The notes under the pieces were generated by a model. It was not told the DNA's origin and searched no databases. It saw only the letters and a program-made list of their open reading frames with translations. A DNA stretch of 64,000 nucleotides from Geomicrobium sediminis (lineage in GTDB: Bacteria; Bacillota; Bacilli; Bacillales; Marinococcaceae): the NCBI RefSeq assembly GCF_016908595.1, contig NZ_JAFBEC010000005.1, positions 186,001 through 250,000 on the forward strand. The letters are read 5' to 3'. A program made the position numbers and the translations under genes. Shown here in pieces: positions 1 through 7,244 of the stretch. Within the stretch, counting starts at the first letter, position 1. Every line of letters begins with the position of its first letter.

Positions 1-1
1 A

Positions 2-100
2 ACGCTCACACTGCTTTATCTACTTCTCGGCGTGTACCATTACAATCGCAATAAAAAGGGTATTGATAAAAAACGTTCACAAAGGGGTGACGTCCAATGA
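2..100 (+). CDS. C-terminal end of a membrane protein (partial)
   Basis: An open frame runs in from the window edge and ends with TGA at 98-100. The visible 32 residues are a hydrophobic stretch (LTLLYLLLGVYHY) followed by a basic tail (RNKKGIDKKRSQRG), as in the end of a membrane protein with a cytoplasmic C terminus. The stop overlaps the ATG at 97 (ATGA), so it is probably translationally coupled to the next gene. Family not recognisable from this fragment. Confidence 0.6.
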   Translation, partial: TLTLLYLLLGVYHYNRNKKGIDKKRSQRGDVQ

Positions 101-645
101 TGTCTGTCTATCCTATGGAAGGTTCGTGGGTAATCACTAGTTTCGTCATCCTATTATTTATGATTAGCATGTATGTACTCAATGGACTGATTGCAACGAG
201 TCAGTACCCATCATTGAATGGTCAACAAAAGAAAGAGTGGAAGTCTTATCGAAGTCATCCAACGTCTACAATTCTTTGGACAATCGTCACGGCACTAACT
301 GCAGGACTGATTCATTATGGCGCATCTCTTAGTGAGACGCTTTGGCTAACGATTCCATTAAACTTAATCGCGTTTGCGATCTTCACCTACTTATTAATGG
401 AACTTGCCTTTCTCATCGTTGCAAACCTGCTGCTTCGACTGAAGACGTTTCACCACACAGAGCAACTTGAAAAACAAACTGGACTCATCTTTATGATTGC
501 AGCACCAATTGTTTTTGGACTTTCCTTTCTATTCGATTGGTTAATCCTCACTTGGCTCCCACTATTTCTGTTATTATTTGGTCTTACTTTTCGCTACATT
601 ACTGAAAAAGAAGCTCAGAAGAGACGCAAAAAGAAGTCCTATTAA
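97..645 (+). CDS. Multi-pass membrane protein of unknown function
   Basis: 182 residues with about five hydrophobic segments (near residues 12-32, 57-75, 82-112, 128-146, 148-165) and a lysine/arginine-rich C terminus (EAQKRRKKK), so an integral membrane protein with the tail inside. The ATG overlaps the stop of the upstream membrane protein in an ATGA arrangement, suggesting the two form a pair; a second ATG follows directly. I do not recognise the family and propose no function. Confidence 0.8.
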   Translation: MMSVYPMEGSWVITSFVILLFMISMYVLNGLIATSQYPSLNGQQKKEWKSYRSHPTSTILWTIVTALTAGLIHYGASLSETLWLTIPLNLIAFAIFTYLLMELAFLIVANLLLRLKTFHHTEQLEKQTGLIFMIAAPIVFGLSFLFDWLILTWLPLFLLLFGLTFRYITEKEAQKRRKKKSY

Positions 646-695
646 CCCTTACCTTCTCATAGTAATGATACAATTCAGAAAACACGTTAACTGAG

Positions 696-833
696 GTGAT
701 TGCTATTCTTATTGCTGGTGGGGTTCTCATTGGGCTTGGGATTGGACTGTTTCTCGATTACGTCACAGCCGGTCTCCTCATTGGAGCGGGCATCGGATTA
801 ATTGCTGAATACTTCGTTCAGCGCAAAGCATAA
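696..833 (+). CDS. Small glycine-rich membrane protein
   Basis: A frame of about 45 codons encodes a very hydrophobic, glycine-rich protein (LIGLGIGLFLDY, then LLIGAGIGLIAEYF) ending in QRKA, i.e. two short membrane helices. The start is unusual. The only canonical start is GTG at 696, but it lies inside a strong Shine-Dalgarno sequence (GAGGTGAT, 693-700). The codon at ideal spacing from it is ATT at 705, so initiation may be at a rare AUU. A terminator follows at once. Confidence 0.6.
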   Translation: MIAILIAGGVLIGLGIGLFLDYVTAGLLIGAGIGLIAEYFVQRKA

Positions 834-872
834 AGCAAGCCGCTGAGAATGGTCTCAACGGCTTGCTTTTTT
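834..872 (+). terminator. Rho-independent terminator
   Basis: A 15-bp nearly perfect stem (arms 834-848 and 853-867) with a 4-nt loop, followed by a run of Ts. It ends the small membrane protein transcript between two convergent genes. Confidence 0.85.
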
Positions 873-873
873 G

Positions 874-1884
874 TTAAAGTGAAAAGGCTTTAGCAAGTAA
901 TTCATAAGAACGATGACGAGATGTTTTCTCTGTTAACATATTTAAAATCATCACTTCATCCACTTGCGCTTCATCTGCTAAAGTTCGAATCTCTTCTTTG
1001 ACTCGTTCAATGCTTCCAATAATGAACTTGCCCTTATTCTCCTCTTTCACTAGTTGTTCTTGCATCGTATACGTATGATTTGCTGCTTCCTCAAGTGTTG
1101 GTGGTGGATTCGTAAACTGTCCCGTTCCCCATCGAACCCACTGCAACTCAGCTGGTCCTGCTAAGTATTCAGCTTCTTCATCGGTTTCTGCAGCAATGAC
1201 CATAATCGCTAAAATGCTCTTCGGTTGCTCCATAAACACGGATGGTTTAAAGTTCTCACGATACGCCCGCAACATCGGTACGGCAAGTTGCGGAGAGATA
1301 TGTGCAGCAAAAACAAAGCCTAAACCGTTGTTGGAAGCAAAGCGCATGCCGCCATCACTTGAACCGAGCATAAATGGCGCAGGTGTTAATGGTTCAGGAG
1401 CGTGTGATATAGATGCAAATGGGTGATCGTCTTTAAACTCCCCTTTAAAGTAACTCAGCAGTTCATCAAGTTGACTTGGGAAATCATCGCGCACAACTGC
1501 TTCACGGGAGCGTCTAAGCGCGAGCGCCGTTAACCCATCTGTTCCAGGAGCACGTCCAATTCCTAAATCAATTCGACCTGGGTTCAAAGCTTCAAGTAAT
1601 GCGAAGTTCTCTGCCACTTTTAATGGACTATGATTTGGAAGCATAATCCCCCCTGAACCGATTCGTATACGGTTCGTCTTCGCCGCTACATGTGCACTAA
1701 GTAAGTCAGGTGATGTACTCATTTGATATTTCGTATTGTGATGCTCCGCAAACCAATACCGTGTAAACCCTAATGATTCCACATGTTGTGCGAGTTCAGT
1801 GGAATTATTCAGCGTCTCTGTTGCTGATTCACCGTTGTACATCGTTGCTAAATCTAATAACGATAGTTGTATGCTTTTATCCAT
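874..1884 (-). CDS. Luciferase-like flavin-dependent monooxygenase
   Basis: 336 residues, the usual length for single-component LLM-class oxidoreductases of the bacterial-luciferase superfamily (TIM barrel binding FMN or F420; in Bacilli usually FMN). Family signatures are YWFAEHHN near residue 42, IRIGSGGIMLPNHSPLKVAE near 72-92, and NPGRIDLGIGRAPG near 100-115. It resembles the MsnO8/YceB-like subgroup. Substrate unknown. The start has a good site (GAGGAG, 8 nt upstream). It converges on the preceding small gene and is probably monocistronic. Confidence 0.88.
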   Translation of the reverse strand: MDKSIQLSLLDLATMYNGESATETLNNSTELAQHVESLGFTRYWFAEHHNTKYQMSTSPDLLSAHVAAKTNRIRIGSGGIMLPNHSPLKVAENFALLEALNPGRIDLGIGRAPGTDGLTALALRRSREAVVRDDFPSQLDELLSYFKGEFKDDHPFASISHAPEPLTPAPFMLGSSDGGMRFASNNGLGFVFAAHISPQLAVPMLRAYRENFKPSVFMEQPKSILAIMVIAAETDEEAEYLAGPAELQWVRWGTGQFTNPPPTLEEAANHTYTMQEQLVKEENKGKFIIGSIERVKEEIRTLADEAQVDEVMILNMLTEKTSRHRSYELLAKAFSL

Positions 1885-1902
1885 AAATGGGTCTCCTCAT
1901 TT

Positions 1903-2463
1903 CTAATCCTCGTCACGTCTAGAAGCAATCTTTGCTTCCGAAAGATCCGCGTTGGTCCCTCTCATGTATGATTGCGTTGCGCGATCAATCATTGCATCTC
2001 GAAAATCGACACGACTTAAATTGCAATGTTGGAAATTGACATTTTGCAACGTCGCTCCATAAAATGACGTGTTCTTAAGTGAACAATAACTGAACTTAAC
2101 GCCTTTTAACGTCTCATGACTAAAATCACAATCATTTAATGTTGAATGTTTAAATGTCGTACTTACGAGCGTACATCCTTCAAACGACGCTTTTTTCATC
2201 GTAGAATTCGTAAACTTCACACCGGTCAAATTCGTCTCAAGAAAAATTGCATCATGCAATGTAGACGAAGAAAACTTGCTATTTTTGAAATCAGAATGAA
2301 GAAACTCTGATCCAGTCAACGTGCATGATGAGAACTTTCCGTTTACATTTGAGATGTGTGCAAACTCCGTATTCTTTAAGTTCTCACTCGAATATTTCAC
2401 ACGAACTTGATCGTCGAGAGCAATATCTTTAGGTTGAACAACTTCAAAATCTTCTTCCTTCAT
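1903..2463 (-). CDS. Pentapeptide-repeat protein
   Basis: About 186 residues. After a short N-terminal segment the protein is a continuous run of five-residue repeats with Phe or Leu at the centre (for example DFKNSKFSSSTLHDAIF, CDFSHETLKGVKF), the signature of a right-handed quadrilateral beta-helix. Some family members mimic DNA and protect gyrase (Qnr/MfpA), but most have no known role and nothing here points to gyrase. The start is placed at the ATG with an AAGGGGGAG site 7 nt upstream; a longer frame to 2532 would start inside the upstream terminator. Confidence 0.85.
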   Translation of the reverse strand: MKEEDFEVVQPKDIALDDQVRVKYSSENLKNTEFAHISNVNGKFSSCTLTGSEFLHSDFKNSKFSSSTLHDAIFLETNLTGVKFTNSTMKKASFEGCTLVSTTFKHSTLNDCDFSHETLKGVKFSYCSLKNTSFYGATLQNVNFQHCNLSRVDFRDAMIDRATQSYMRGTNADLSEAKIASRRDED

Positions 2464-2512
2464 CCATTCACTCCCCCTTATTCGTTCTATTATACTAGAA
2501 ATTCTCATCTGC

Positions 2513-2553
2513 AAAAAAAGCAAGTGAATCATTAACGCCGATTCACTTGCTTT
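2513..2553 (-). terminator. Rho-independent terminator
   Basis: A 14-bp stem (arms 2517-2530 and 2540-2553) followed on the minus strand by a run of seven Ts. It overlaps the last codons of the small membrane protein gene at 2543. Confidence 0.85.
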
Positions 2554-2776
2554 CTTTGTCTTTACTTTGCTCTTCTTCGAGTCGCTTTCTACGTCTAGAT
2601 AGAAAACTCGTAACTAGAATGAGCGGCATCAATACAATTGCCGTATCTCTAATCTCATTAACCCCTGTTACGATGCCAATGAGCGCAAGTACAAAAACGA
2701 CGAGACAAACAGACACATTAAGTATTGTAAAAAAAGTTACCGAGAAATTGAGGAAAAAGCTTTTTTTTGTAGACAT
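2543..2776 (-). CDS. Small two-helix membrane protein
   Basis: 77 residues with two hydrophobic segments (about residues 9-38 and 44-58), then a highly charged tail (RRRKRLEEEQSKDKESK), so both termini are probably cytoplasmic. No strong ribosome binding site is seen upstream of the ATG. Family unknown; a terminator overlaps its 3' end, consistent with an independent short transcript. Confidence 0.6.
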   Translation of the reverse strand: MSTKKSFFLNFSVTFFTILNVSVCLVVFVLALIGIVTGVNEIRDTAIVLMPLILVTSFLSRRRKRLEEEQSKDKESK

Positions 2777-2833
2777 AGGACTAGTTTATCATAAACAAAT
2801 GAATGGATTCTAGAATGTACGTTTGCCAATCTT

Positions 2834-3226
2834 TTACGATTCAGCAACTCTCCTTAAATGCAAATGCCAAAGCACAAACATCCCAATCCATATTAACGAG
2901 AGACAAATCGCAAGAACAATCGTGTACGTCGCAAGTGTTACACCTTGATTCATATGGTAAATGACCGCGCTGATCGGGGCGATGATCCCAATAATAAAGC
3001 CGTACTTTAAAAAACGTTGCTCTTTATGTCCTCGACTGACAAATGTTATCGTAAGAAATGTGGCAATGCCTGCCCCAAGTAAAGGGAGGCCAATTAAATA
3101 CAAGAAGGTGTCCACAATCGTAAAACCATTATAAATGAGTACAGATGACGTAATAAGTAGTCCGATAAAGACGAGCGCAAAAGAGACTCGTAAAGAAACA
3201 GTTCGTTCGTATTCATTTAAGTCCAT
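2834..3226 (-). CDS. Four-helix membrane protein of unknown function
   Basis: About 130 residues from the ATG at 3226 (MDLNEYERTVSLRV), with four hydrophobic segments and an Arg-rich end (WHLHLRRVAES). A longer frame reaches 3274 and would overlap the HNH gene; the shorter start is preferred because GGGAGG lies 10 nt upstream. Family not recognised. Confidence 0.7.
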   Translation of the reverse strand: MDLNEYERTVSLRVSFALVFIGLLITSSVLIYNGFTIVDTFLYLIGLPLLGAGIATFLTITFVSRGHKEQRFLKYGFIIGIIAPISAVIYHMNQGVTLATYTIVLAICLSLIWIGMFVLWHLHLRRVAES

Positions 3227-3248
3227 AACAAAACATCCTCCCTTCGCT

Positions 3249-3557
3249 TTATTTCCCTTTTTGCCGTTTGGCATTCGACTTTGTCGTCTTTGGAATTGTG
3301 GAAGAATGTTGCTTACGAATCCACTTAATAAATGATTGCAACTTCGGATCTTGCTGAAGCGACTCCACCGTCGTTAATCGCAGGGCAATTTCTTGGTTCG
3401 TGTAGAGAGCATGAATTTGTTTATGGCAAGGTATGCACAAAAAGGATGTCGGCTCTAATACACCACCCTCTTCTTTAGGTACAAGATGATGAATCGTTCG
3501 CTTCACATCTTGTCTGCCACATAATTCACACGTTCCTACAGTAGCCTTCAAGATCAT
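3249..3557 (-). CDS. HNH-type nuclease-like protein
   Basis: About 102 residues containing CELCGR near the N terminus, then TIHHLVPKEEGG and CIPCHKQIH. The two Cys pairs and the HH/H pattern are the zinc-stabilised HNH fold. Small stand-alone HNH proteins of this kind are common in Bacilli and mostly uncharacterised. The start is ambiguous: AAGGAGG is only 3 nt from the ATG at 3557, but ideally spaced for a TTG two codons later; an upstream TTG at 3575 has no site. No phage or restriction genes are adjacent. Confidence 0.75.
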   Translation of the reverse strand: MILKATVGTCELCGRQDVKRTIHHLVPKEEGGVLEPTSFLCIPCHKQIHALYTNQEIALRLTTVESLQQDPKLQSFIKWIRKQHSSTIPKTTKSNAKRQKGK

Positions 3558-3640
3558 TGTCCTCCTTCTAGCCAAAACTTGTCGAATTTACTTGCATTAT
3601 AGCATGAATTGCAAAATGAAAACTTCCATGACGAGCTCAA

Positions 3641-4195
3641 TTAAAACGGTTCGTTGTCCATTTGAATCGGTGTTATAGTTCCATGGAGCCAATCGCTCCT
3701 CGTTTTCGCATAACTAAGACAATCATAGACTGTCCCATCTTCATCAATCCAACCACTTCTATAATATGCTTCTTTCACAAAGCCTGCGGCATGGAACGTT
3801 TTTCGCATCGCCATATTGTCTACACGAGTGCAGCCCTCTAATCGAATAACCTTCTCGTAATTCGTAAACGTATAATCGGTTACCCATTGCAACATGTGCT
3901 TGCCGATGCCTCTTCCACGTACATTTGAAGCTAAGCGTATGTCTAGCATTGGATTGAGATCATCAATGTCTTCTATGACAACCAAACCGATCTTTTTATC
4001 AAACTGCTCCACCCAAAACGCTAGATTTTTACCGTGATATTTTCCTTCATCAAAAGCATGTTCATACATCGCTTCACTCGATTCATGATTGCTATGGTAA
4101 GGCCAGTGCTCACGTTGCAGAAACGTTACCAACTCAAGCTTCTCATCTTTTAGCGGATAGATTTTTAGCGTATCAAGTACGTTCACACGGCTCAT
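3641..4195 (-). CDS. GNAT-family N-acetyltransferase
   Basis: 184 residues with the GNAT acetyl-CoA pyrophosphate loop RGRGIGKHML near residue 93, preceded by the beta-strand carrying LDIRLASN and followed by NMAMRKTFHAAGFVKEAYY, where the conserved NxxxxxxxxxxGF pattern of RimJ/RimL-like members is visible. Substrate unknown. The start overlaps the stop of the upstream nucleotidyltransferase by four bases (ATGA), so the two are co-translated, which favours a small-molecule modifying pair. Confidence 0.85.
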   Translation of the reverse strand: MSRVNVLDTLKIYPLKDEKLELVTFLQREHWPYHSNHESSEAMYEHAFDEGKYHGKNLAFWVEQFDKKIGLVVIEDIDDLNPMLDIRLASNVRGRGIGKHMLQWVTDYTFTNYEKVIRLEGCTRVDNMAMRKTFHAAGFVKEAYYRSGWIDEDGTVYDCLSYAKTRSDWLHGTITPIQMDNEPF

Positions 4196-4989
4196 CCTTT
4201 CTTCGCTTCACGGTGGAAGTGTTCACTTAACCAATTCCCTTCTTGCTCATACAAATTGAGAACAACGAATGGGTTTGTCGGAGGTTCATCAATCCAGTTT
4301 AGTAAGGTTTTGATGACACTGCTTTTCTCAGGAAGACTCTGGACAATCACTTGTGCTTGCTCATGAAGCCTTGTTGTCCAAATTTGAGAGCGAAACATGA
4401 CCATTGAATAATACGTACGAATGAGCTTTCTCGCAAACGCTATCGTCGTCTGCCTAAACTCCTCATCGTCCCTATGATACAGTCGCTTCATCGCACGATC
4501 ATATACTTCATTAATATCTCCATTAAAACGAATTGCAATCTCAGAAGTTAAGCGATATGGACCGAAGTATGAACGTAAATCGTTACCCTCCACACAGATT
4601 GATAACTCTTTCAAAAACGCTTGTTCATCGTAGTTCTTAGGATCCATCGTATAGTCATAATTCTTAAAAGCTATGCCAACCTCACGAAAATCATCAACAT
4701 ACGTTTTCGATAATGATTGCCCCAGCACGTTTAATCGACGTTTCTCTTGCGCTGACAAATCCTCCCTAAACAGGACGAGCAAGTCCAAGTCCGACTTTTT
4801 CTTCACAGCTTCTCCCCTGGCTACACTGCCATAAACGTAAACGCCATGCACTTGTTTAGGAAAAGCCTGCTTTAATTGAGCGACGCAGTCTTGAATACAC
4901 GTGTTGTACAAACTAATTTGAGTCGTCACAACATCACTTTCGATGTACCCTTGCTCGTCTAACCCGTACCCTTTATGGATGATTGACAT
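4192..4989 (-). CDS. Nucleotidyltransferase-fold protein (aminoglycoside nucleotidyltransferase-like)
   Basis: About 265 residues from the ATG at 4989, chosen because AAGGAGG lies 9 nt upstream (a longer frame to 5073 lacks a site). The N-terminal domain has VYVYGSVARGEAVKKKSDLD, the GS-x-DxD nucleotidyltransferase signature that binds Mg-NTP. A helical C-terminal region with YHRDDEEFRQTTIAFARKL resembles ANT/LinB-like and uncharacterised relatives. It could adenylylate an antibiotic or another small molecule; this is not established. Coupled to the downstream GNAT gene. Confidence 0.75.
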   Translation of the reverse strand: MSIIHKGYGLDEQGYIESDVVTTQISLYNTCIQDCVAQLKQAFPKQVHGVYVYGSVARGEAVKKKSDLDLLVLFREDLSAQEKRRLNVLGQSLSKTYVDDFREVGIAFKNYDYTMDPKNYDEQAFLKELSICVEGNDLRSYFGPYRLTSEIAIRFNGDINEVYDRAMKRLYHRDDEEFRQTTIAFARKLIRTYYSMVMFRSQIWTTRLHEQAQVIVQSLPEKSSVIKTLLNWIDEPPTNPFVVLNLYEQEGNWLSEHFHREAKKG

Positions 4990-5065
4990 TGCAAAGAACC
5001 TCCTTTTGATTATAGATATTCTACGAGGTAAACAGAAAATTCCCTCTTTTAATGACAAGAGGGGA

Positions 5066-5575
5066 CTACACACTATAGAGTTTCTTTAATCGATCTAACG
5101 GTAAACGACTTGGATTGCTCATGTCTGTAAAGTAAGGCAATTGCCATTTCTGAGTAGAGATCGCTTGTTTATTATTCGGTTCGTCCCAGGAAGGGTACAC
5201 TCTCATTGCCATTTTCCCTTTTGTTGAGGATGATCGAAGAATACCTCTTTTGAAAAGAACCTCTTTCGGAAAGATAAACTGCCCAAACTGTCGCTCATTG
5301 CGAAAGGTCGTGATCACAATTAGATCAGGAGATGCGTCATAAGAATACGGCCGATTTTTACCATCCGTATCTTTTTCCCAAAGGGATACAAACTGACCAA
5401 TCTTAGTCGGTGTCTGATGTGCGACTCTAAATCGCACGGTTTTAGACATTAAGTGAAACGTGCCTGCCCCGTACTTTTTATTGTGCACTTCTTCTTGAAT
5501 TGCTTTTACTGTAAACTGATTTGGCTCATAAACCAGTTTATTTACATATACAAACGCCTCATAAAAGTCATTCAT
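5066..5575 (-). CDS. MepB-like protein
   Basis: 169 residues matching in length and pattern the MepB family, named after the third gene of the Staphylococcus mepRAB multidrug efflux operon: NKKYGAGTFHL, KTVRFRVAHQTPTKIGQFV, PYSYDASPDLIVI, GQFIFPKEVLFKRGIL and MAMRVYPSWD. The biochemical role of MepB is unknown. No MepA-type pump or MarR regulator lies next to it, so the name indicates homology only. It sits 76 bases upstream of the nucleotidyltransferase start, in the same orientation. Confidence 0.75.
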   Translation of the reverse strand: MNDFYEAFVYVNKLVYEPNQFTVKAIQEEVHNKKYGAGTFHLMSKTVRFRVAHQTPTKIGQFVSLWEKDTDGKNRPYSYDASPDLIVITTFRNERQFGQFIFPKEVLFKRGILRSSSTKGKMAMRVYPSWDEPNNKQAISTQKWQLPYFTDMSNPSRLPLDRLKKLYSV

Positions 5576-5586
5576 GATCTCGCTCC

Positions 5587-5745
5587 TTACGAAAATAAAT
5601 CAATAAGATGCCTGGCGCCGCCACCTCTGTTTGGATCGATGGCTTTTAATAGGAGTGTAGAAATCATAAATACGATCAACACAGCCAAACCGATAATTCC
5701 ACCAACACTCCATGTATCTTTTTCTGTATGCTTTGTTTTCTTCAA
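5587..5745 (-). CDS. Single-pass small membrane protein, TTG start
   Basis: 52 residues from a TTG at 5745: basic N terminus (KKTKHTEKDTW), one hydrophobic helix (GGIIGLAVLIVFMISTLLL), then KAIDPNRGGGARHLIDLF. AAGGGG lies 7 nt before the TTG. A longer frame to 5895 exists but runs antiparallel to no signal and overlaps the coding end of the upstream gene in another frame, so it was rejected. Function unknown. Confidence 0.6.
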   Translation of the reverse strand: MKKTKHTEKDTWSVGGIIGLAVLIVFMISTLLLKAIDPNRGGGARHLIDLFS

Positions 5746-5773
5746 AATAAAACCCCTTAGTACTTCATTACTT

Positions 5774-6082
5774 TTAATGTGCCAAACTACAGACCTTCCA
5801 ACCATTTTGCAGAAGTTTATCGACGTATTCTGTGACAGCGATTTCTTCCTTTTCGATTGCAATCGGGGATAACGAAACGAGACATTCATTCGCACTATAA
5901 TTCACCGTAACTTTTGCTACTTCATAACCATTATGGAATCGTGGATCAAACCCTGGATCTTCAATAATGTCTCCTAAGGCTGGACGGAAATCGGATTCAA
6001 ACGCCTTCATCATCATCTTAGAATTCTCTTGATTAGCATCCTCATGCACAGATGTTATAAACAAAATAAGCTGAATGTTCAT
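5774..6082 (-). CDS. Hypothetical protein, about 100 residues
   Basis: 102 residues, soluble, acidic in the middle (SDFRPALGDIIEDPGFDPRFHNGYEVAKVTVNYS). A clear site (GGAAGGGGAG) precedes the ATG. The first strand MNIQLILFITSV and the alternation of strands suggest a small alpha/beta protein. I do not recognise the family. It heads a minus-strand run with the two genes that follow. Confidence 0.6.
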   Translation of the reverse strand: MNIQLILFITSVHEDANQENSKMMMKAFESDFRPALGDIIEDPGFDPRFHNGYEVAKVTVNYSANECLVSLSPIAIEKEEIAVTEYVDKLLQNGWKVCSLAH

Positions 6083-6176
6083 CGTTCTCCCCTTCCTTTT
6101 TACTTAGTAACTTCTATGCTATATACAATTCGTAATTAAGTAAATTATCATTTTGATATTGATTCCCAAATCACAA

Positions 6177-6344
6177 CTACTTTCCTTTCAAATTTATGTA
6201 GATAAGTACACACATCGCAAAGATCATTCCATGTATCAAAAAGAAAAACAACTCAATACTGATCCCTAGAAATGACATCACGGCTAGCAATAGCGTTGTT
6301 CCAAACATGCCTAATACACACGTTACAATAATGTTTAATACCAA
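6177..6344 (-). CDS. Small two-helix membrane protein, TTG start
   Basis: 55 residues from TTG at 6344, with GAGG 8 nt upstream; a GTG three codons earlier overlaps that site. Two hydrophobic helices (GMFGTTLLLAVMSFLGI and LFFFLIHGMIFAMCVLIYI) ending NLKGK. The codon pattern and a good binding site support a real gene, but I do not recognise the family. Confidence 0.5.
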   Translation of the reverse strand: MVLNIIVTCVLGMFGTTLLLAVMSFLGISIELFFFLIHGMIFAMCVLIYINLKGK

Positions 6345-6392
6345 TTTCTTCACCTCTTTTGTTTAGAACTGTTGAGTATTAAGATCGGGGAT

Positions 6393-6795
6393 AGCAACAC
6401 CGACACCGACGCTTGCTACACCAACACTGTCGCTTGCTACACCAACACCCTCGCTTGCTACACCAACACCCTCGCTTGCTACACCAACACCCTCGCTTGC
6501 TACACCAACACCCTCGCTTGCTACACCCTCACCCTCGCTTGCTACACCAACACCCTCGCTTGCTACACCCTCATCCTCGCTTGCTACACCAACACCGACG
6601 CTTGCTACACCGATACCCTCGCTTGCTACACCAACACCCTCGCTTGCTACACTGACACCGTCTCTTGCTACACCGACACCAACGCTTGCTACACCAACAC
6701 TGTCGCTTGCTACACCGACACCAACGCTTGCTACATCGACACCACCGCTTGCTACATCGACACCGACGCTTGTTACACCGACACCGACGCTTGCA
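6393..6795. repeat. 21-bp minisatellite, 18 full tandem units
   Basis: Eighteen contiguous units of 21 bp (6411-6788) follow a partial unit (6393-6410) and are followed by a partial one. The consensus unit is GCTTGCTACACC + AACACCCTC. Units 2-5 (6432-6515) are identical; units towards both ends carry substitutions, the pattern expected from recent slippage in the middle. Because 21 is divisible by three, the array is open in several frames on both strands (repeating ACYTNTL, LLHQHPR, CRCSKRW), but no frame has a convincing start with a ribosome binding site, so I treat it as non-coding. Confidence 0.9.
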
Positions 6796-6945
6796 CACGT
6801 TCTCCGAGTTCTTTACCGGTCTCTACTCCTCGAACACGCGCCCAAAATAATTTATCAGCTCTGTTCACTTTTCACAACGGTTTTAGCGACATTTGACACG
6901 TTGCTCTTTACGCCACACTTTAATGACCTTGCCCGAAATAGATTC

Positions 6946-6974
6946 TTTACTTTTCTGAATACATTCGCTACATT
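6946..6974 (+). promoter_or_regulatory. Candidate sigma-A promoter of the ABC-F leader
   Basis: TTTACT (6946-6951) and TACATT (6969-6974) are separated by 17 bp. This would start transcription just upstream of the leader-peptide ribosome binding site at 6993. A TTGACA at 6893 has no good -10 partner. Confidence 0.4.
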
Positions 6975-7007
6975 AGAAGTAATTAAACGTTCGGGAGGTG
7001 AGTAGGC

Positions 7008-7139
7008 ATGAGTCTTTTTAGTGGAAGTCTGGCACAAATAGGTGCGTTTTTGTCGCGGTGTCGGACGATATTTTCGGCAATCGTTTTGAAATTGGATCAG
7101 TCTGTCCTTTTTTACAAAACGATACCGGAAATTCACTGA
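7008..7139 (+). CDS. Probable leader peptide of the ABC-F gene
   Basis: A 43-codon frame with a strong ribosome binding site (GGGAGGTGA, 7 nt before ATG). The peptide begins MSLFSGSLAQIGAFLS and ends VLFYKTIPEIH. It lies between a candidate promoter and a terminator hairpin (7179-7209) that precedes the ABC-F gene. Upstream ORFs placed like this are known to control ABC-F resistance genes (for example vmlR and msr-type genes) by ribosome-mediated attenuation. Function here is inferred from this layout; the peptide sequence itself is not recognised. Confidence 0.6.
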   Translation: MSLFSGSLAQIGAFLSRCRTIFSAIVLKLDQSVLFYKTIPEIH

Positions 7140-7178
7140 GAAGAGACGTGTCTATTCATCACATCATGATGATTTGAA

Positions 7179-7209
7179 GGCGACGGAGCGATTCTCCGTC
7201 GTCTTTTTT
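7179..7209 (+). terminator. Intrinsic terminator upstream of ABC-F gene (attenuator)
   Basis: A 10-bp GC-rich stem (7179-7188 with 7194-7203, one G-U pair), 5-nt loop and six Ts lie after the leader peptide and 36 bases before the ABC-F ATG. No other gene needs terminating here, so transcription of the ABC-F gene must read through it. Confidence 0.8.
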
Positions 7210-7244
7210 ATGTTCACGTCTCCTCTACTTTAGGAGGAACGAAC

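Noticed and set aside
5587-5895. 102-residue version of the small membrane protein
   Set aside because: The extension overlaps another gene in a different frame and lacks a start signal; TTG at 5745 has AAGGGG at proper spacing.
6393-6795. CRISPR array
   Set aside because: Units are contiguous with no unique spacers and there are no cas genes.
6372-6896. Protein-coding readings of the 21-bp repeat (ACYTNTL, LLHQHPR, CRCSKRW repeats)
   Set aside because: All frames are open only because the unit is 21 bp without stops; no start has a ribosome binding site and no frame is favoured by codon use.
6855-7136. 93-codon minus-strand ORF
   Set aside because: No ribosome binding site; it is antisense to the better supported leader ORF with its strong site.
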